This document shows positions 33,431 through 53,939 of a DNA stretch of 64,000 bases, one piece after another. The notes below the pieces were generated by a model that was not told the DNA's origin, did no database searches, and worked only from the letters and a program-made list of their open reading frames with translations. The translations under genes and the position numbers were made by a program. Within the stretch, counting starts at the first letter, position 1. Every line of letters begins with the position of its first letter. Source of the stretch: Echinometra lucunter (Eukaryota; Echinodermata; Echinoidea; Camarodonta; Echinometridae); assembly GCA_029962745.1 (NCBI GenBank), contig CM057169.1:21234143-21298142 (forward strand), given 5' to 3'.

Positions 33431-33628
33431 ACAGGTGTTGTGGTCTAGTAGATAAGTCTCCGGAATGTGAACCACAAGGTACTGGGTTCGAATCCCTCTC
33501 GCTCAACAAACATCCTCTCGGAAAAGATATTAATCTACATTCGCTACCTCAATACAGGTGTCAAGTCGGTATCGGGTAGTATTTATTCCTTGAATGTACT
33601 AAGCGCCACGGTTGCTGGAACTACAACC
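33431..33628 (+). mobile_element. tRNA-derived SINE, interrupted at its 3' end by a MITE
   Basis: Head GTTGTGGTCTAGTAGATAAG and B box GGGTTCGAATCCC precede the same body as the 33.0-kb copy. The body stops at the GGGCCC end of the next foldback. Confidence 0.72.
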
Positions 33629-33779
33629 AGGGCCCTGTTTCATAAAACTTGTTATCAATAAAAAGTTGCAATAACAGTTATAAGCTACTGAAATCCTTTC
33701 ATCTGATTGGCTGTGAGCAAATTTTTCACAGAAATGTGGCAGTTGTTACTGATAACAAGTTTTATGAAACGGGACCCAG
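33629..33779. mobile_element. Foldback MITE, GGGCCCTGTTTCATAAAACTT family
   Basis: AGGGCCCTGTTTCATAAAAC and GTTTTATGAAACGGGACCCA are inverted; TTGTTATCA words pair; the centre has CATCTGATTGGCTGTGAGC. Inserted in the SINE. Confidence 0.87.
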
Positions 33780-34982
33780 AGCTGAATCAAAAAGGACGAT
33801 CGAAAGAAACACTGTAAACATAAGTTAGTCATTGGCGCTTATAAATTAGTCAAAACGACTAATTTATATTAGTCAAGTCTCAATGACTAATTTACCTCAG
33901 TCAAGACTAATGTTAAGTCACAGATGACTAGTTTAGGTTAGTCATTGCCGATGTTTTTGACCAATAAAAACAAGTCATTTGTTAGAGTAAAAGTTTATTT
34001 TCCAAGTTTCTAATTGCTTTAAAAAATTATTATTAGCTGGGATATGAGTTCAAACCGAACATAAAACTAATTTCCAGGCATTTTTTGTGTGTTTTCAACG
34101 ATTTGAAAAACCATAACAATAAATTGCCAGTTGATTAATAAAATGCTACACAAAATACATCAGTTAATTTATAATGACCATTTTTTGATATTTAATCAAA
34201 CATATTCGTTGTATAAACAATGGCCATTATAAACTGACTGATGTATTTTATGTAGCACTTTATTAATTCATTGATAACGTAATGTTATGGTTCTTTCAAA
34301 TCACTGAAAGCACAAAATTTGCCTGGATGGGATTATCGTTGCCGACGTCAGTGACTAATGCCTCCGGTCATACGACTAACTTACGGTACGGACGTGCATG
34401 TTCACGATGCATTGTGCACCGTATACTGCGCATGCATCGCGCGCACACTTTGTTCGCGCGCCCTGTTCAAAATTCGGCAACTGTCACTTGTAAGATTGTC
34501 GTCCAACTGCAACCCCAGCGTTCATCAAAGCCATCAAACGTCATAAAAGTCAAGGCAAAAGGCTCAGAAATATCATCAACTTCAAGGTAAGTCTGGTTTT
34601 TGGTTGATGATCTTTTTTTTTCTCGAAATTTCCTTTCACTCAAGTCAAGAGGGATTTTTAGTAGGGCGACAACGTAGGCTACTAGTACTAGCAGTCTAGC
34701 ACATGTACCTACGGACCCTCGTACACACAACTGAAGTGTATGCACTGTGCCGCAACAGTCACTGTTTCATGCTTAAACACCTCAATGAACAGGTGTTTCG
34801 TGATTCATGTCGAGAGCTCATTGAATGCACACTGCCAGTTCATTCATTCTGCTTCACTGGAACAGGAGTTGTGCTCACAAAACAATAGAGTATAATAGCA
34901 TAAATGCCATATGCACATGCCTGACATTGCACTGTCCAATTGTAAAGTATTTTGGTGGTTTTATGATTTCTTTGCTATAGGG

Positions 34983-35267
34983 TCTATAGGAAGATGGGGC
35001 TCCATACATCAAGGAGACAACGCCAACCTCTCCGAATGCAACGACTTCGCAATTTCCATTGATGGAGTTGGCGTTGCCCACTGCACCACACTTTTTGCTG
35101 CTGTGGCTGTCTACTTCGCCTCGTTTTATGTTTTCAACCTGGCTTATCCTTCAGCGTTGAAGAAGACGCTGACCTTCATTCAGAAAGTTATCTTGAATAT
35201 TCAGGATAATATTAAGATCGAGCGTTATGTGGTCACACTGCTTGAGAGATTTAACAATCTGGAGTAG
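34983..35267 (+). pseudogene. Orphan last exon of an unrecognised element-borne gene
   Basis: An open frame of about 95 codons ends in a stop at 35265-35267 and begins after acceptor-like TTTGCTATAG and GTCTATAG. It encodes GVGVAHCTTLFAAVAVYFAS, then FYVFNLAYPSALKKTLTFIQ, then KVILNIQDN, with a hydrophobic and then basic, helix-like pattern. I recall similar YFVFNL-YP...TL-FIQ endings in uncharacterised proteins of fish and marine invertebrates (memory only). A strong donor (TTCAAG|GTAAGT, 34581-34588) lies upstream, but its frame does not join in phase, so earlier coding exons appear lost. Confidence 0.5.
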
Positions 35268-35833
35268 ATCTCCAAGCTGGAAGGATTTGTCTCTAATTTG
35301 TTTACTTGAGGAGAATCAAGCATGAACATACTAGTATTTTGATTTTCTCGGGGCCTGAGAGAAATAGAACCCATAGAGAGCTACATAAGAGGTTTGCCTG
35401 CCACAAGGGATATTGACATTAGTTATTTTAGAATAAGTCAACGTTTGACTACAAGATTTTCACAGTAGAATCCTTGTATAGTTTACTTGATTTGTAGAAT
35501 AGTTTTAGCTCAAGTTGAGGACTATCCCCAATCATGTCATTGACCTTTAATGTGTTTAAATTCCAACCAAAGAACAAGACATGGTTTTACGGGTTACTTC
35601 TTGCAGGTTATCAGATCATGCAGCTTACAGAATGGTTTTTGTTTGTTTAATTGATTTGAGTGTGGGTAAGGGTAAGAAATGTGACATTCCTCGTGTCTAC
35701 ACGTTTTTTTTGTTTGGTTTTTTTTTGTTTTTTTGTGTGAATTATGTGGGTTTTTTTCCTGTTTGGCCGCATTTTTGTCAGGCTTTAATTTTTTTTGGAA
35801 GTAAACATATGGCATTATCCCTCGTATGTGTTT

Positions 35834-37092
35834 TTGTCTCGCCTGCGTAGCGGAGCGAGACATAGGTATCACTATTTCCGGCGTCGTCGGCGGCGTCGGC
35901 GTCGGCGTCGTCGTCAACAATTGTGTTGTACACCCAATAACTTTCTATAGCTTTAAGGTGGGATCACCAAATTCATACCAGAGGTCCATCTCTTGAAGGC
36001 GCAGGTCAAGTTCGAATATGAGTCGAATTTGAATAAGGTCAAAGGTCAAAGGTCCATGAACTTTCCATGACTGGCACTGTGCTATATTGTACACACAATA
36101 ACTTTTTATACCTTCGAGGTAGGATTGCCAAATTCATACAAGAGGTCCATCTCTTGAAGGTGCAGGTCAAGTTCGAATGTGAGTTGAATTTGATTAAGGT
36201 CAAAGGTCAAAGGTCAATGAACTTTCCATGACTGGCACTGTGCTGTGTTGTACACACAATAACTTTCTATAGCTTCGAGGTGGGATCACCAAATTTATAC
36301 CAGAGGTACATCTCTTGAAGGCACAGGTCAAGTTTGAGTATGAGTTGAATTTGAATAAGGTCAGAGGTCAAAGGTCAATGAACTTTCCATGACTGGCACT
36401 GTGCTATGTTGTACACACAATAACTTTCTATACCTTCGAGGTAGGATTGCCAAATTCATATGAGAGGTCCATCTCTTGAAGGTGCAGGTCAAGTTCGAAT
36501 GTGAGTTGAATTTGATTAAGGTCAAAGGTCAAAGGTCAATGAACTTTTCATAACTGGCACTGTGCTATGTTGTACACCTAATAACTTTCTATAGCTTTGA
36601 CGTGGAATCACCAAATTCATACCAGAGGTCCATCTCTTGAAGGTGCAAGTCAAGTTTGAATGTGAATTGAATTTGATTAAGGTTAAAGGTCAATGAACTT
36701 TCCATGACTGGCACTGTGCTATGATTTACACCACTTTGTTCCTGTAATGACATGAACTTTATAATTTGATACTTTTTAACACTAACATTTTACTTCAGTT
36801 CAACAGAGTTCATTCTACAGTTTACTGTATAATAGCAGTGAACTCACTACTCTCTATACCTGAACCAGATTTTGTATTTCCTTACTTGCATGGAAATAAT
36901 TATAGCTTCATAGTATTAACAGCATTCTTAGTGTTATCTGATTTCCTAGGGATAAAGTAGGCCTATACCATTATTGCATATGTAAACTGTCAGAACCACA
37001 ATTCACCCCCTAAACTGCTGACAGCCTCAGAAGTCATATAGCATAGTTTTGACATGCAGTCTCTTCATGACTGCAATATGCAGGCGAGACAA
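35834..37092. mobile_element. Nested 1.26-kb element with TTGTCTCGCCTGC ends
   Basis: TTGTCTCGCCTGC at the left is inverted at the right (GCAGGCGAGACAA). The left end forms a small hairpin (GTCTCGC ... GCGAGAC) followed by a (GGCGTC)n tract. Most of the interior is the 161-bp tandem array. Non-coding. Confidence 0.75.
35925..36735 (+). repeat. 161-bp tandem array (five units) rich in AGGTCA half-sites
   Basis: The GTACAC start of each unit falls near 35929, 36090, 36250, 36411 and 36572, a period of 160-161 bp. Each unit carries CAATAACTTTCTATA, ATCTCTTGAAGG.GCAGGTCA and, in units 1-4, AAGGTCAAAGGTCAAAGGTC, i.e. AGGTCA-like direct repeats spaced by one base (unit 3 has one changed site, unit 5 only two). 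These resemble nuclear-receptor DR1 sites; function is not shown. Confidence 0.85.
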
Positions 37093-39009
37093 CGCTTGGC
37101 GTTTGCCTTGTTTATGCTGGTTTTGCAAAATCGTTGCAAATGAGATTCTGTGATGTCAGATTTTTTGATATATTTGATTTACGTTTTGACTTGATAGTAA
37201 TTACGTCTTATTCATGTACATGTGATTTAACACCACAGAACACGACTTTGCATTAGGGATACCCTTGACGAGTAATGAGCTTTAAATGTAATTTTTGTAA
37301 ATTTCTCTATTTTCTTTATATTTTTTATTTTAGGGGATGCGGGCAACAAACCAACACGTTTTCCGTGCTTCAATAGGCCCTATTTTTGTGTACATGTTTT
37401 GTCTTCTAGTTTTGCCAACTTCCTGCAAGTTTAAGAGATTTACTTAAGCTGAACTTGTGTATATACATGTATATAAGATGGGTTACTTAAAACAAGGTTT
37501 CTGATTGTCAGATGCCATTGCGTAATTCGTTATGGCCACGACCGTGCTATATAACGCGTTATACTGTACGCTAATTTGTGTACAAAATCCATTAAAAAAT
37601 GTATCGATAACTTACAAATTATCGATAATACGGAGTTCGTCGCACCTTATTGACGGATGTTGCAATGTTCATAGTTTGGTGAGCTCCGATTCCCATCTTA
37701 TATAACGCATAGTGCATGCTCATTGTCGTCAAATATACCATAAATTGTGCATCCATAGATAAAGAATATCTCTATTCTTAAACTATGGATGCACATATTA
37801 CGGTATATTCAACTCCAGAGCATGCACTATATGACAATATTTAATATACATGTACTATTTACTTTGTATTGCCTTTATAAAGGACTTTTATTTTCACTGA
37901 CCTGTAATTATGGGTTTTACACCTTATTGAGTTGGGGGAAGATGTGCTATTTGGTATTGCTGAACTTTCCAAGATTAACTGAAGCTGAACTTCATATACA
38001 TTCTATTTCCTGCATTTCTATCTAGTTTTTTGGTTCTGTCCTGCATAATGTTCTTGTATTCAAACCTTGATATTACACTGTAACACGTACTTTACCTTGT
38101 TTGAATGTACTGCATGCAGTGAAAAGCAACATGATGTCATGTATACATGTACATATTCCAAGCTTCTCCGTATTGTATTAATTTGAAGTGAAGGTGATGA
38201 TTGTGAATTTCTCATATGTACAGCCCGATTATGTTGAAATAAATCTGTTTTAAATCAAGAATAGTTTTAGCTGCTTCCTTTCTATTGTTTTTACATAAAA
38301 TGTAGCCTTAGTCATGTGACTAATGTGATTAGTCATGATTTTGAATGACTAATTAGAAAAGTCAGATGACTAACGTTTAGTCATTTCAGACGTTTTTGGA
38401 TTTAGTCAGATGACTAACTAAAATAAGTCGCATCTGACTAATATTTGGCTTTGCCTGACTAATTAAGTTTAGTCATCTGGGTTGTCTGACTAATTACAAT
38501 TAGTCATTTCAGACATAGGGCAGGACTAATTTTTATTAGTCAAAATGACTAACTTATGTTTACAGTGAAGGAAAGGAAGGCTCTTGTGACTGAAATTGTG
38601 AAGAAAACCAACAGAAAATTATTCCTGTTCCGTAGATTAAAAAAAAAAAGGAAACTTACAAGCGACCTGTCCGTGATCTATTAACCATATATACTGAGCA
38701 TTCAAGACCAATTTTAAGAGTACTGTATACCTCTTTTTTCAGCATGTTTGACTACCAGACATATTACTGACAGAAGGTAAATTCAAGGTATACTCTCTCT
38801 CCCTTTCTCCTGTCTATCCATCTAAACTCTTCAGCTTTCTTTCAGACTCCATTGGCGTCTTCTCTCTCTCTATTGCGTATTTCATTTTTCCCTTCTCTCG
38901 CTTTTAGTATTGTCCTCTAGGATATTTCTCTCCCTCCTATCTTTGTTTTTCTGTTTGTTTGTTTTTACAGTGTATCAATCAGATACGATTATTACGTCTG
39001 GGTCGACCT

Positions 39010-39115
39010 TTAACGTCGCCATCCAACAGACGAGACTCGGGTTCGAACCTGGGTTTGATCAGAGGCAAAGACAAAGAGCTGACCGTAGACATTACCACTA
39101 GACCGATTCCTTATT
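39010..39115 (-). mobile_element. tRNA-derived SINE head
   Basis: On the minus strand GGAATCGGTCTAGTGGTAAT contains an A box and CCCAGGTTCGAACCC a B box. The spacing between them is longer than in a true tRNA. Confidence 0.5.
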
Positions 39116-40159
39116 TCTCTCCCTCACACCTAACATACGCACACGCACCCACACACAAGCGCACACACACACGGACGCGTACATGTACACACTCATTCTC
39201 TAGCTCTGGATCATTTCTTATCTCTCTCCTCCCTATCTTATCCTCTTTCCCTAGCCCTCCCCTCTTAGCCTGTTTCTTTCTCTCTCCCCCTCTCTCTGCG
39301 TCTCTCTATCTTCCTCTTTATTATTGTAGTACTAAATGCTTCATACTAAACTTTACTTACAAGTTATTCTCGCCTTACATTCCATGCCAAAATGTAGTTC
39401 ACAATCACATGGGATGGCATGCGCGATATTTATTGATTTGTAAAAATCTGAGAAAGTACGTCCCTATCATGCACTCATAGTAGATATTGGGCCGTGTTTT
39501 TAAATGAAAAATCTGAAATGATACATGTGTGTGTGTGTGTGGGGGGGGGGGGGGCGGCCTCCCTCCAGTCCCCCATGATATCCGCCCATGGTTAGCCTAC
39601 CTGGCAATGTTTGGGTAATGGTGATATTGCAGGGCCGCCCTCTTCCTAGGGCAGATTAGCTATGGGGATTTTGAGAAGGTTTTCCCATAGGCTTATCAAC
39701 AACCAAAAAAATTGGACGGTCAGAACAACAACGAGGAAAAAAAAGTAAAAAAAAAAAGAAAAGAAAGGAATACCCCCAAATAATTATAATAACTATAAAA
39801 GGAAAAAAAAAACATGAAAAGGGACATTCTTTTTCAAAAGATAAAATAACCACCAAATAACGATACATGACCATATTAAAAGGTGAATGGGCCGGTCAAA
39901 TAGACATTTCCCGACCGAATTTCAGTTAAATTCAACATGTTTAGATTTAGGGTATTTCGATATTCACCAACGTTTTCACTCTACACGCAAAGAGTGGTAA
40001 CCTCTAACACAATAACCCACCTGTATACTGACCCCGATTTTTAAACACCGACACCTGTCAGTTCTCAAGATGCTCCAGATATGATGTTTAATTTTCAAAC
40101 GTTATCATCGAAATAATATTAGCGAGATACATCTCCGGTTGTTATGTTCAAAGGAGACT

Positions 40160-40540
40160 TCGCATTATGATCCAAGATTCTGAGCCGCCAGACAGTTTGC
40201 ACGCTTTTGACACATGCTTCGAGAATGTACAAAATTTGGGACATGATTATTCCGGGGCGGGGGGGGGGGGGGGGAGAGGCGGGGGGTAGGGTTGGCGCAG
40301 ACTAGTTTTTTCTTCAAACTCCGCACATCTTCCCTTATTTGCAATTTCGAAGATTTTCATCATGAAAACATCCCTAGTAAAACAGAACCATGGTACCCAT
40401 GGTACTTTGATGGTATACTGTTAAATTACCGTGCTATACCATCAAATTATCATCGAATTACAATGGGTGCTGTGGTACATTTTTCAAGAGATATTTTCAC
40501 TTGCCCCTTTACAAGATGATTAAGCATCTTTATCAGTATT
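40160..40540 (+). repeat. Upstream segment shared by genes C and D
   Basis: GATCCAAGATTCTGAGCC, CAGTTTGCACGCTTTTGACA and TTCGAAGATTTTCA align with 59569-59790 (GATCAAAGATTCTGAACC, CAGTTGGCACGCTTTTGACA, CTCGAAGATTTAT). It suggests that the C-D duplication included more than 1 kb of upstream DNA. Confidence 0.6.
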
Positions 40541-41393
40541 GTGTAAATCTACCCTCTCCCTTTTTTATATTTGTGAAAGGTAATTTTGTTAGCCTTTTCA
40601 GTCCTTTTGGGTCAGTTTCGAAGAGTATCGAGGGTATTAAGGTTCCCTGAAAAAGGGAACTTCTTCATACTCTCTCTGAAGTGATGTTACAAGAACAGCT
40701 AGAGTATTCGGCCTGAATTATGTGTAGTCCCATACGCATATTTCTTTGGGCAGTGCACGTTCTTTTCAACACGATGGAGTTGATTTCTAATCAATGTGAT
40801 GATTTCAAAAACTCAGGGTACAAAAAATCTTTGAAAACTTAATCTACCTTTCCAAACTTATTGGGAACAGTTTCTTTCACATTATAATAGGATGATCAGA
40901 ATCCAAAAGTTTATATGTTATCTTTCAAACGACAACTGATGAAACAAAAATTACATTAGGCCTACTCAGTCTGGCGAAGAATCGTTTATAATCGGTGTGG
41001 ATTCGGTAAAATGTGTCAGAGGTTGCCTTATGCGCCCTTTTCACATGCTTCACATGATGATTAAACTATGAAATGTAATGAAAGACTGTACACTGGATTT
41101 TTATTTACGGAGGGGGGGGGGGCAAGTAAAATGTTCGAAGAAACAAGCAAGCGAGGGAGTGAAGCGACTAAGCTGGTCACGAGGGTGCTTGTGCATTTTT
41201 AAAATTGAAATTGAATTTGAATGATCTGGTACACACTTTGCATGGGTTTCTTGGAAAATGTTGAATTTAAAAAAAATTCAAGCCCTCGCCTCGTACGGCT
41301 GAACGACTGAGACGTCATGAATTCAAAAGTCTACCTTAGGCTACTGCGTTTCGGGCACGTTCCTATTTTTGCCTAACACGTACTTCACGTCAA

Positions 41394-41436
41394 CCTCGGG
41401 AAAGTTTCATCTGTTCTCCAAAGCGTCTGACTTGTC
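41394..41436 (+). promoter_or_regulatory. Gene C promoter block, TATA-like core missing
   Basis: CCTCGGGAAAGTTTCATCTG (41394-41413) is conserved with A, B and D. Upstream is AACACGTACTTCACGTCAAC, related to the gene D block. Where A and B have ACTTAAATAC, gene C has ACTTGTCACC, so the TTAAAT core is lost. An initiator-like CACCAGATC follows. Confidence 0.6.
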
Positions 41437-41528
41437 ACCAGATCTTGTCCATCCTCTACCAGATCATCATTCCGAAGGCCTACCGTAGCTTTCGCCAAGA
41501 TCATCCCTCGTCACAGGCCCAGAATCTG
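41436..41528 (+). other. Gene C non-coding first exon (5' UTR)
   Basis: Contains CCAGATCATCATTCCGAAGG and CTTTCGCCAAGATCATCCC and ends at donor AATCTG|GTATTG (a weaker donor than in A, B and D). It aligns with the other first exons. The start is approximate (41436-41462). Confidence 0.68.
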
Positions 41529-41996
41529 GTATTGTATTCGTAAAGTTTTGTTCTGTTAAGTATTGTATTAATCAGAGCATTTTTCCTTAGCGAAGCTAAC
41601 CAGCCCTTTCCAGGCTCTTTTCCATTGTAAAGAAGACATGGTGTAACCCTGAAAACTTCGTCTACAAGGTAGTTTCTCCACCATGAAAGCCTCGCTGATA
41701 TTTCGCTCATTAGTAGGCTATTACATTAAGTGGGAGAAAGGAGGATGAATTGCATTATGGAAAGGGCCATGGACAAAAAGCGAAAGAGAAGGAAAGGCAC
41801 GGAGGAAATGTGGAATGAATGTAGAAGTATGGAGAGAGAGAGAGAGACAGAGAGAGAGACAGAGAGACAGAGAGAATGAGAGAGAAAGAGGGACAGAGAA
41901 AGCATGAGATAGCGAGGGCGGGATGGAGTACGAAGAACAAAGCGCATTATATATTCAAAATAATGAGTAAAGTATTAGAAAATCAGTATACACCGT

Positions 41997-44430
41997 CAGG
42001 GCCGTAGCTAGCGGGGGGGGGGGGGGATGGGGGTGTGACATCCCCCCACTGCTCAGGATATCGTCGGGAAAAATGAAAAAAGGGGAGAGAAAAAAATGAG
42101 AAGGGGAAAGAATAAAAGGAAGAAAAAAGGAAAAAGAAGAGAAAGAGGAAGGAGAAAAGGAAAAGGAGAGAAGAAAAAAGAAAAAAGAAAAGAAAAAGAG
42201 AAGGAAGAAAAAGAAAGAGAAAAGAGAGAAAGAGAGAGGGGAAAGGGAAAAGAGAAAAAGAGGAAGAAAATGGAAAAGAAAAACGATGATGACAAGGTAA
42301 AGAGAGAGAAAGAGATGTTCCGAGGTTGTTCTTGCGGGAACGGTGCAGACGTGGAGTCTGGGGGAATAATGGACCATGTCGGGTCAGGAAGGGCTGTCCC
42401 GGCTGGCTGTAGTTTGTCGGCTATTCTTACTCAGTCCTTCATCATCCTTGGCAATTTTTGATATTACGCAATTGGAGCGCTCTCTGTATACCGACGATAG
42501 TGTACCGTGATGATGGGGTCGTCCAGTAACCGGGTTTAAAACCCCTTCATCGAGTCCGGACGGAATCTACATTAATTTTTTAAATAGAAAATATAGCATT
42601 GTTTTGCCGGTCGCTCGCTTCTCTCCGGTTGGTTTCAGACGGCAAACGAGGTGCCCAAATAGAGGCATAATTAACAAATACGTGATCGAATATTATTTAG
42701 ATATCTTATAGGAGTGTATTTTCGATGGCGAAATAACACTTCTACCATTAGAAAGAGTGTATAAATTGCCTCGCTCGCTGCGCTCGCTCGTATAGATGCA
42801 AGATGGTTTCGCCTTTTTGGCAAATAGACGATCGAATACATAATTTAGAAATCTTATATGTTTAAATGTATTTTGATGACGAAATAACACTCATTCTATG
42901 AAAAAGGGTGTGAATATTTTCTCGCTCGCAGGACTCGCTCGTATAATATTGACATATAGAATCGCTTCGGGAAAGCAAAAGAATTCGGCAAGCGAGATGG
43001 CCGAATATGACGAAATAAAATGAAAAAGGAGTATATTTTTTTCCTCGCTGGTATAATATTCACACACGGGATCGTTTCGGAAAAGAAAGGGATTCGGCAA
43101 GCGAGGTGACCGAATATACGTGTAGTTTGGTGACGAAATACAATGAAAAAGAGAGTATATTTTTACTCGCTCGCTCCGCTCGCTCGTATAATAATCAGAT
43201 CTATACGGGATCGTTAGAAAAACAAAAGAATTCCCCAAGCGAGGTTACCGAATATATGATTTAGATATCTCACTGGCCTAAGTGCATTTTGACGAAATAA
43301 CATGAAAAAGAATGTATATTTTTGCTCGCTCGTATGATATTCGGATATGGGATCGTCATGATCGTTTTGGAATAACAGAAGAATTGGGCAAGCGAGGTGA
43401 CCAAATATATAATTTAGATATACTTTTCGGCCCATCGTGTATTTAATTGAAGAATAATCACTTCAACCATGAAAAGGAGTATATATATATGTTTCCTCGC
43501 TCGCTTCGCGCGCTCGTGTAATATTTAGATACAAGATGGGTTTTTTTTTTAAGCGAATGAATTTGGCAAGCGAGGTGACTGAATAAATGATTTAGATAAT
43601 TACCGGCCTAAGTGTATTTTGAAGAAGTAATATGAAAAAGAGTGTATACTTTTTCCTCGCTCGCTTCGCTCGCTCGTATGATATTTAGAAACAGGATGGT
43701 TTTTGAAAGCGACATTTTGATGAAGAATAATCACCTCGACCATGAAAAGAAATATATATACTTTTCTCGCTCGCTTCGCTCGCTCGTATAATATTTAGAT
43801 ACAAGATGGTTTTTTGAAAGCGAATGAATTCGGCAAGCGAGGTGACAAAAATAATTTAGATATTTAATAGGCCCATCGCATATTTTGATGAAGAATTATC
43901 GCTTTTACCATGATAAGGAGTATATATATTTTTCCTCGCTCGAAGCGAAGTGACCGAATTGACTATGATTTATATATCTTATTGGTCAAAATGTATATTG
44001 ATGACGAAATAACATGAAAAAGAGTCTTTTTTTACTCGGTCGCTGCGCTCGCTCGTATATAGTTAGACACAGGATGTTGGGGGAAAGCGAATGAATTTTG
44101 CAAGCGAAATGACCAAATTTATGTTTTAAATATCGTATAAGCCCATGGGGTATTTCGATGAGGAATCTAAGATTAAAAGGAGTATTATTTCCTTGCTCGT
44201 TGCGCTCGCTCATATAAAAGTCACCAAATCTGGTTGAAATTGAATGAAAAGGTGTAGGAGAGACGAAGGAAAATGTGATAGACACACACAATTGAAAGTG
44301 CCCCATGGGCTTTATACGGTTGAAGTAATAGACGTGCGGGCCGTCGGTAATCGGTGGCAATAATGTCGGTAAACAGTGACCTCTACACCCCCCCCCCCCC
44401 CCCACTGAAAAAGATCTAGCTACGCCCCTG
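41997..44430. mobile_element. hAT-type element with perfect 8-bp target duplication in intron 1 of gene C
   Basis: TACACCGT occurs on both sides (41989-41996 and 44431-44438). The ends CAGGGCCGTAGCTAG and CTAGCTACGCCCCTG are inverted with one mismatch. A G-run follows the left end and a C-run precedes the right end. The interior is a purine-rich block (42065-42275) and a tandem array of about 11 units. It belongs to the same family as 10.23-11.58 kb. No transposase. Confidence 0.88.
42765..44230. repeat. Tandem array with CTCGCTCGCTGCGCTCGCTCG motif
   Basis: About 11 units of roughly 100-175 bp share the GC-rich motif, GTATAATATT.AGATACAAGATGG, a GGCAAGCGAGGTGACC word and a TTTTGATGAAGAATA.TCAC word. 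The AT-rich spacers vary more than the GC-rich core. Confidence 0.85.
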
Positions 44431-44520
44431 TACACCGTTACAATGAGACGATGAAAGATATATTTTAACTAAAATTAAAGATGTAAATCGTGTACATCAT
44501 GTGCATGTCTAGTCCTGCTG

Positions 44521-44684
44521 TCCAGGCGCGGCTCTAGGGGGGGGGGGGGGCTTTGGGGGCTCAAGCCCCCCCAAAAAAATTGGATGATAAAGTACAATTT
44601 TAAATTCTAATATTCATTACAATTCCTGAAGCCCCCAGTAGCCGCCCCCCCCCCCCCATTTTTTTGCTCTAAAACCGCGCCTGG
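44521..44684. mobile_element. Small GC-capped MITE in intron 1 of gene C
   Basis: CCAGGCGCGGCTCTAGGGGG at the left and ...TGCTCTAAAACCGCGCCTGG at the right are inverted, with internal G-run and C-runs. No clear target duplication. Confidence 0.75.
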
Positions 44685-45063
44685 AGATAAGCTTTTCATC
44701 AGCAGAGTTATCGACAACATTAACAATTGAGGACAAGAACAAAGTGAACTCATATTGAATGCATTCCATTTGCCAAAGGGGAAATAGTCAATAACTGATT
44801 AGATGGAAAATGTCGCTATTGATGCAACTTGTTAGAAACATAAGCGTGTCAATCTATTAAAAGTGGTTTACCAATCTTGTTAACTCCTATCAAAAATATC
44901 TATAGGAAGCATTACGCATGCAGATGGAAAGAAATTAAATAATATTAGAGAGAAATTTTCAGTAATGGCAATATTGTCGATGAATTTTATTTCTTTCGTA
45001 TTTTCAACCACTTTTCCACGTGTATGTAGAATCGTTTGTCTTTAATAATTCATTACAGTCAAG

Positions 45064-53629
<8,566 letters not shown>

Positions 53630-53939
53630 GTTTGTATAAAATTCTTTTTTTCTCTTTCATGGTCTCTCTATTGATCCCGAGTGCGATTTCTTTTTGTACG
53701 AAAAATTCGAAAGGCTTGTTGAGAAATGAGGGGAGGGGGACCTCGGGTCGGGGGGGGGGGGGTAAAGCGTATTTTTTGTGTACAAAGTGAATGGCAATGA
53801 CGCAACAAAGGATTGTGCTTAAAATGTCTCCCCCTCATCGACTTGCGTGTTATGAAATGTGCGTAACCCCCCCCCCTCCCCCGAGGTTTACCCCCTCATA
53901 TCTGAACGGGCCTTAAAAGGGGCGGAGGGAGGGTGAATT

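Larger units (their letters stand above)
33810..38567. mobile_element. 4.76-kb DNA transposon with 24-bp inverted ends and AGTCA subterminal repeats
   Basis: Both ends read CACTGTAAACATAAGTTAGT (and CATT) inward, identical over 24 bases. Subterminal zones (33822-33955 and 38300-38545) are packed with TTAGTCA/TGACTAA words in both orientations, a layout expected of transposase-binding sites. Inside are a coding remnant (34983-35267), a nested 1.26-kb element (35834-37092) and small palindromes (34133-34268, 37690-37825). No recognised transposase domain was found, so the superfamily is unknown. A clean target duplication was not seen. Confidence 0.8.
38570..41390. other. Intergenic DNA between the transposon and gene C
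   Basis: No gene was seen. It holds CT-rich and CA-rich stretches (38790-39310), G-runs at 39540, 40257 and 41107, and a segment (40160-40540) that matches DNA upstream of gene D (59569-59790). Confidence 0.55.

Noticed and set aside
34282..34590. 102-codon frame inside the 4.76-kb transposon as a 5' coding exon
   Set aside because: It ends at a fine donor, but its phase does not match the downstream open exon at either acceptor. The region may be a non-coding exon.
35925..36735. CRISPR-like regular array
   Set aside because: The period is 161 bp with no short repeat-spacer structure, and the genome is an animal's.
33810..38567. Target-site duplication of the 4.76-kb transposon
   Set aside because: Flanks GAAAGAAA and AAGGAAAG are purine-rich and similar only when shifted, so no duplication length can be claimed.
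38959..39480. 173-codon frame
   Set aside because: It covers CT- and CA-rich simple sequence and a SINE head, with no domain or splice support.
42053..42461. Lys/Glu/Arg-rich and Phe/Ser-rich frames
   Set aside because: They are the purine-rich low-complexity block of a hAT-type element, read in two directions.
42693..44435. Reverse-strand frames repeating YTSERSERGK-like peptides (also at 10743-11519)
   Set aside because: They are translations of the GC-rich motif in the tandem arrays inside hAT-type elements. Frames shift from unit to unit and no start, splice or domain evidence supports them.
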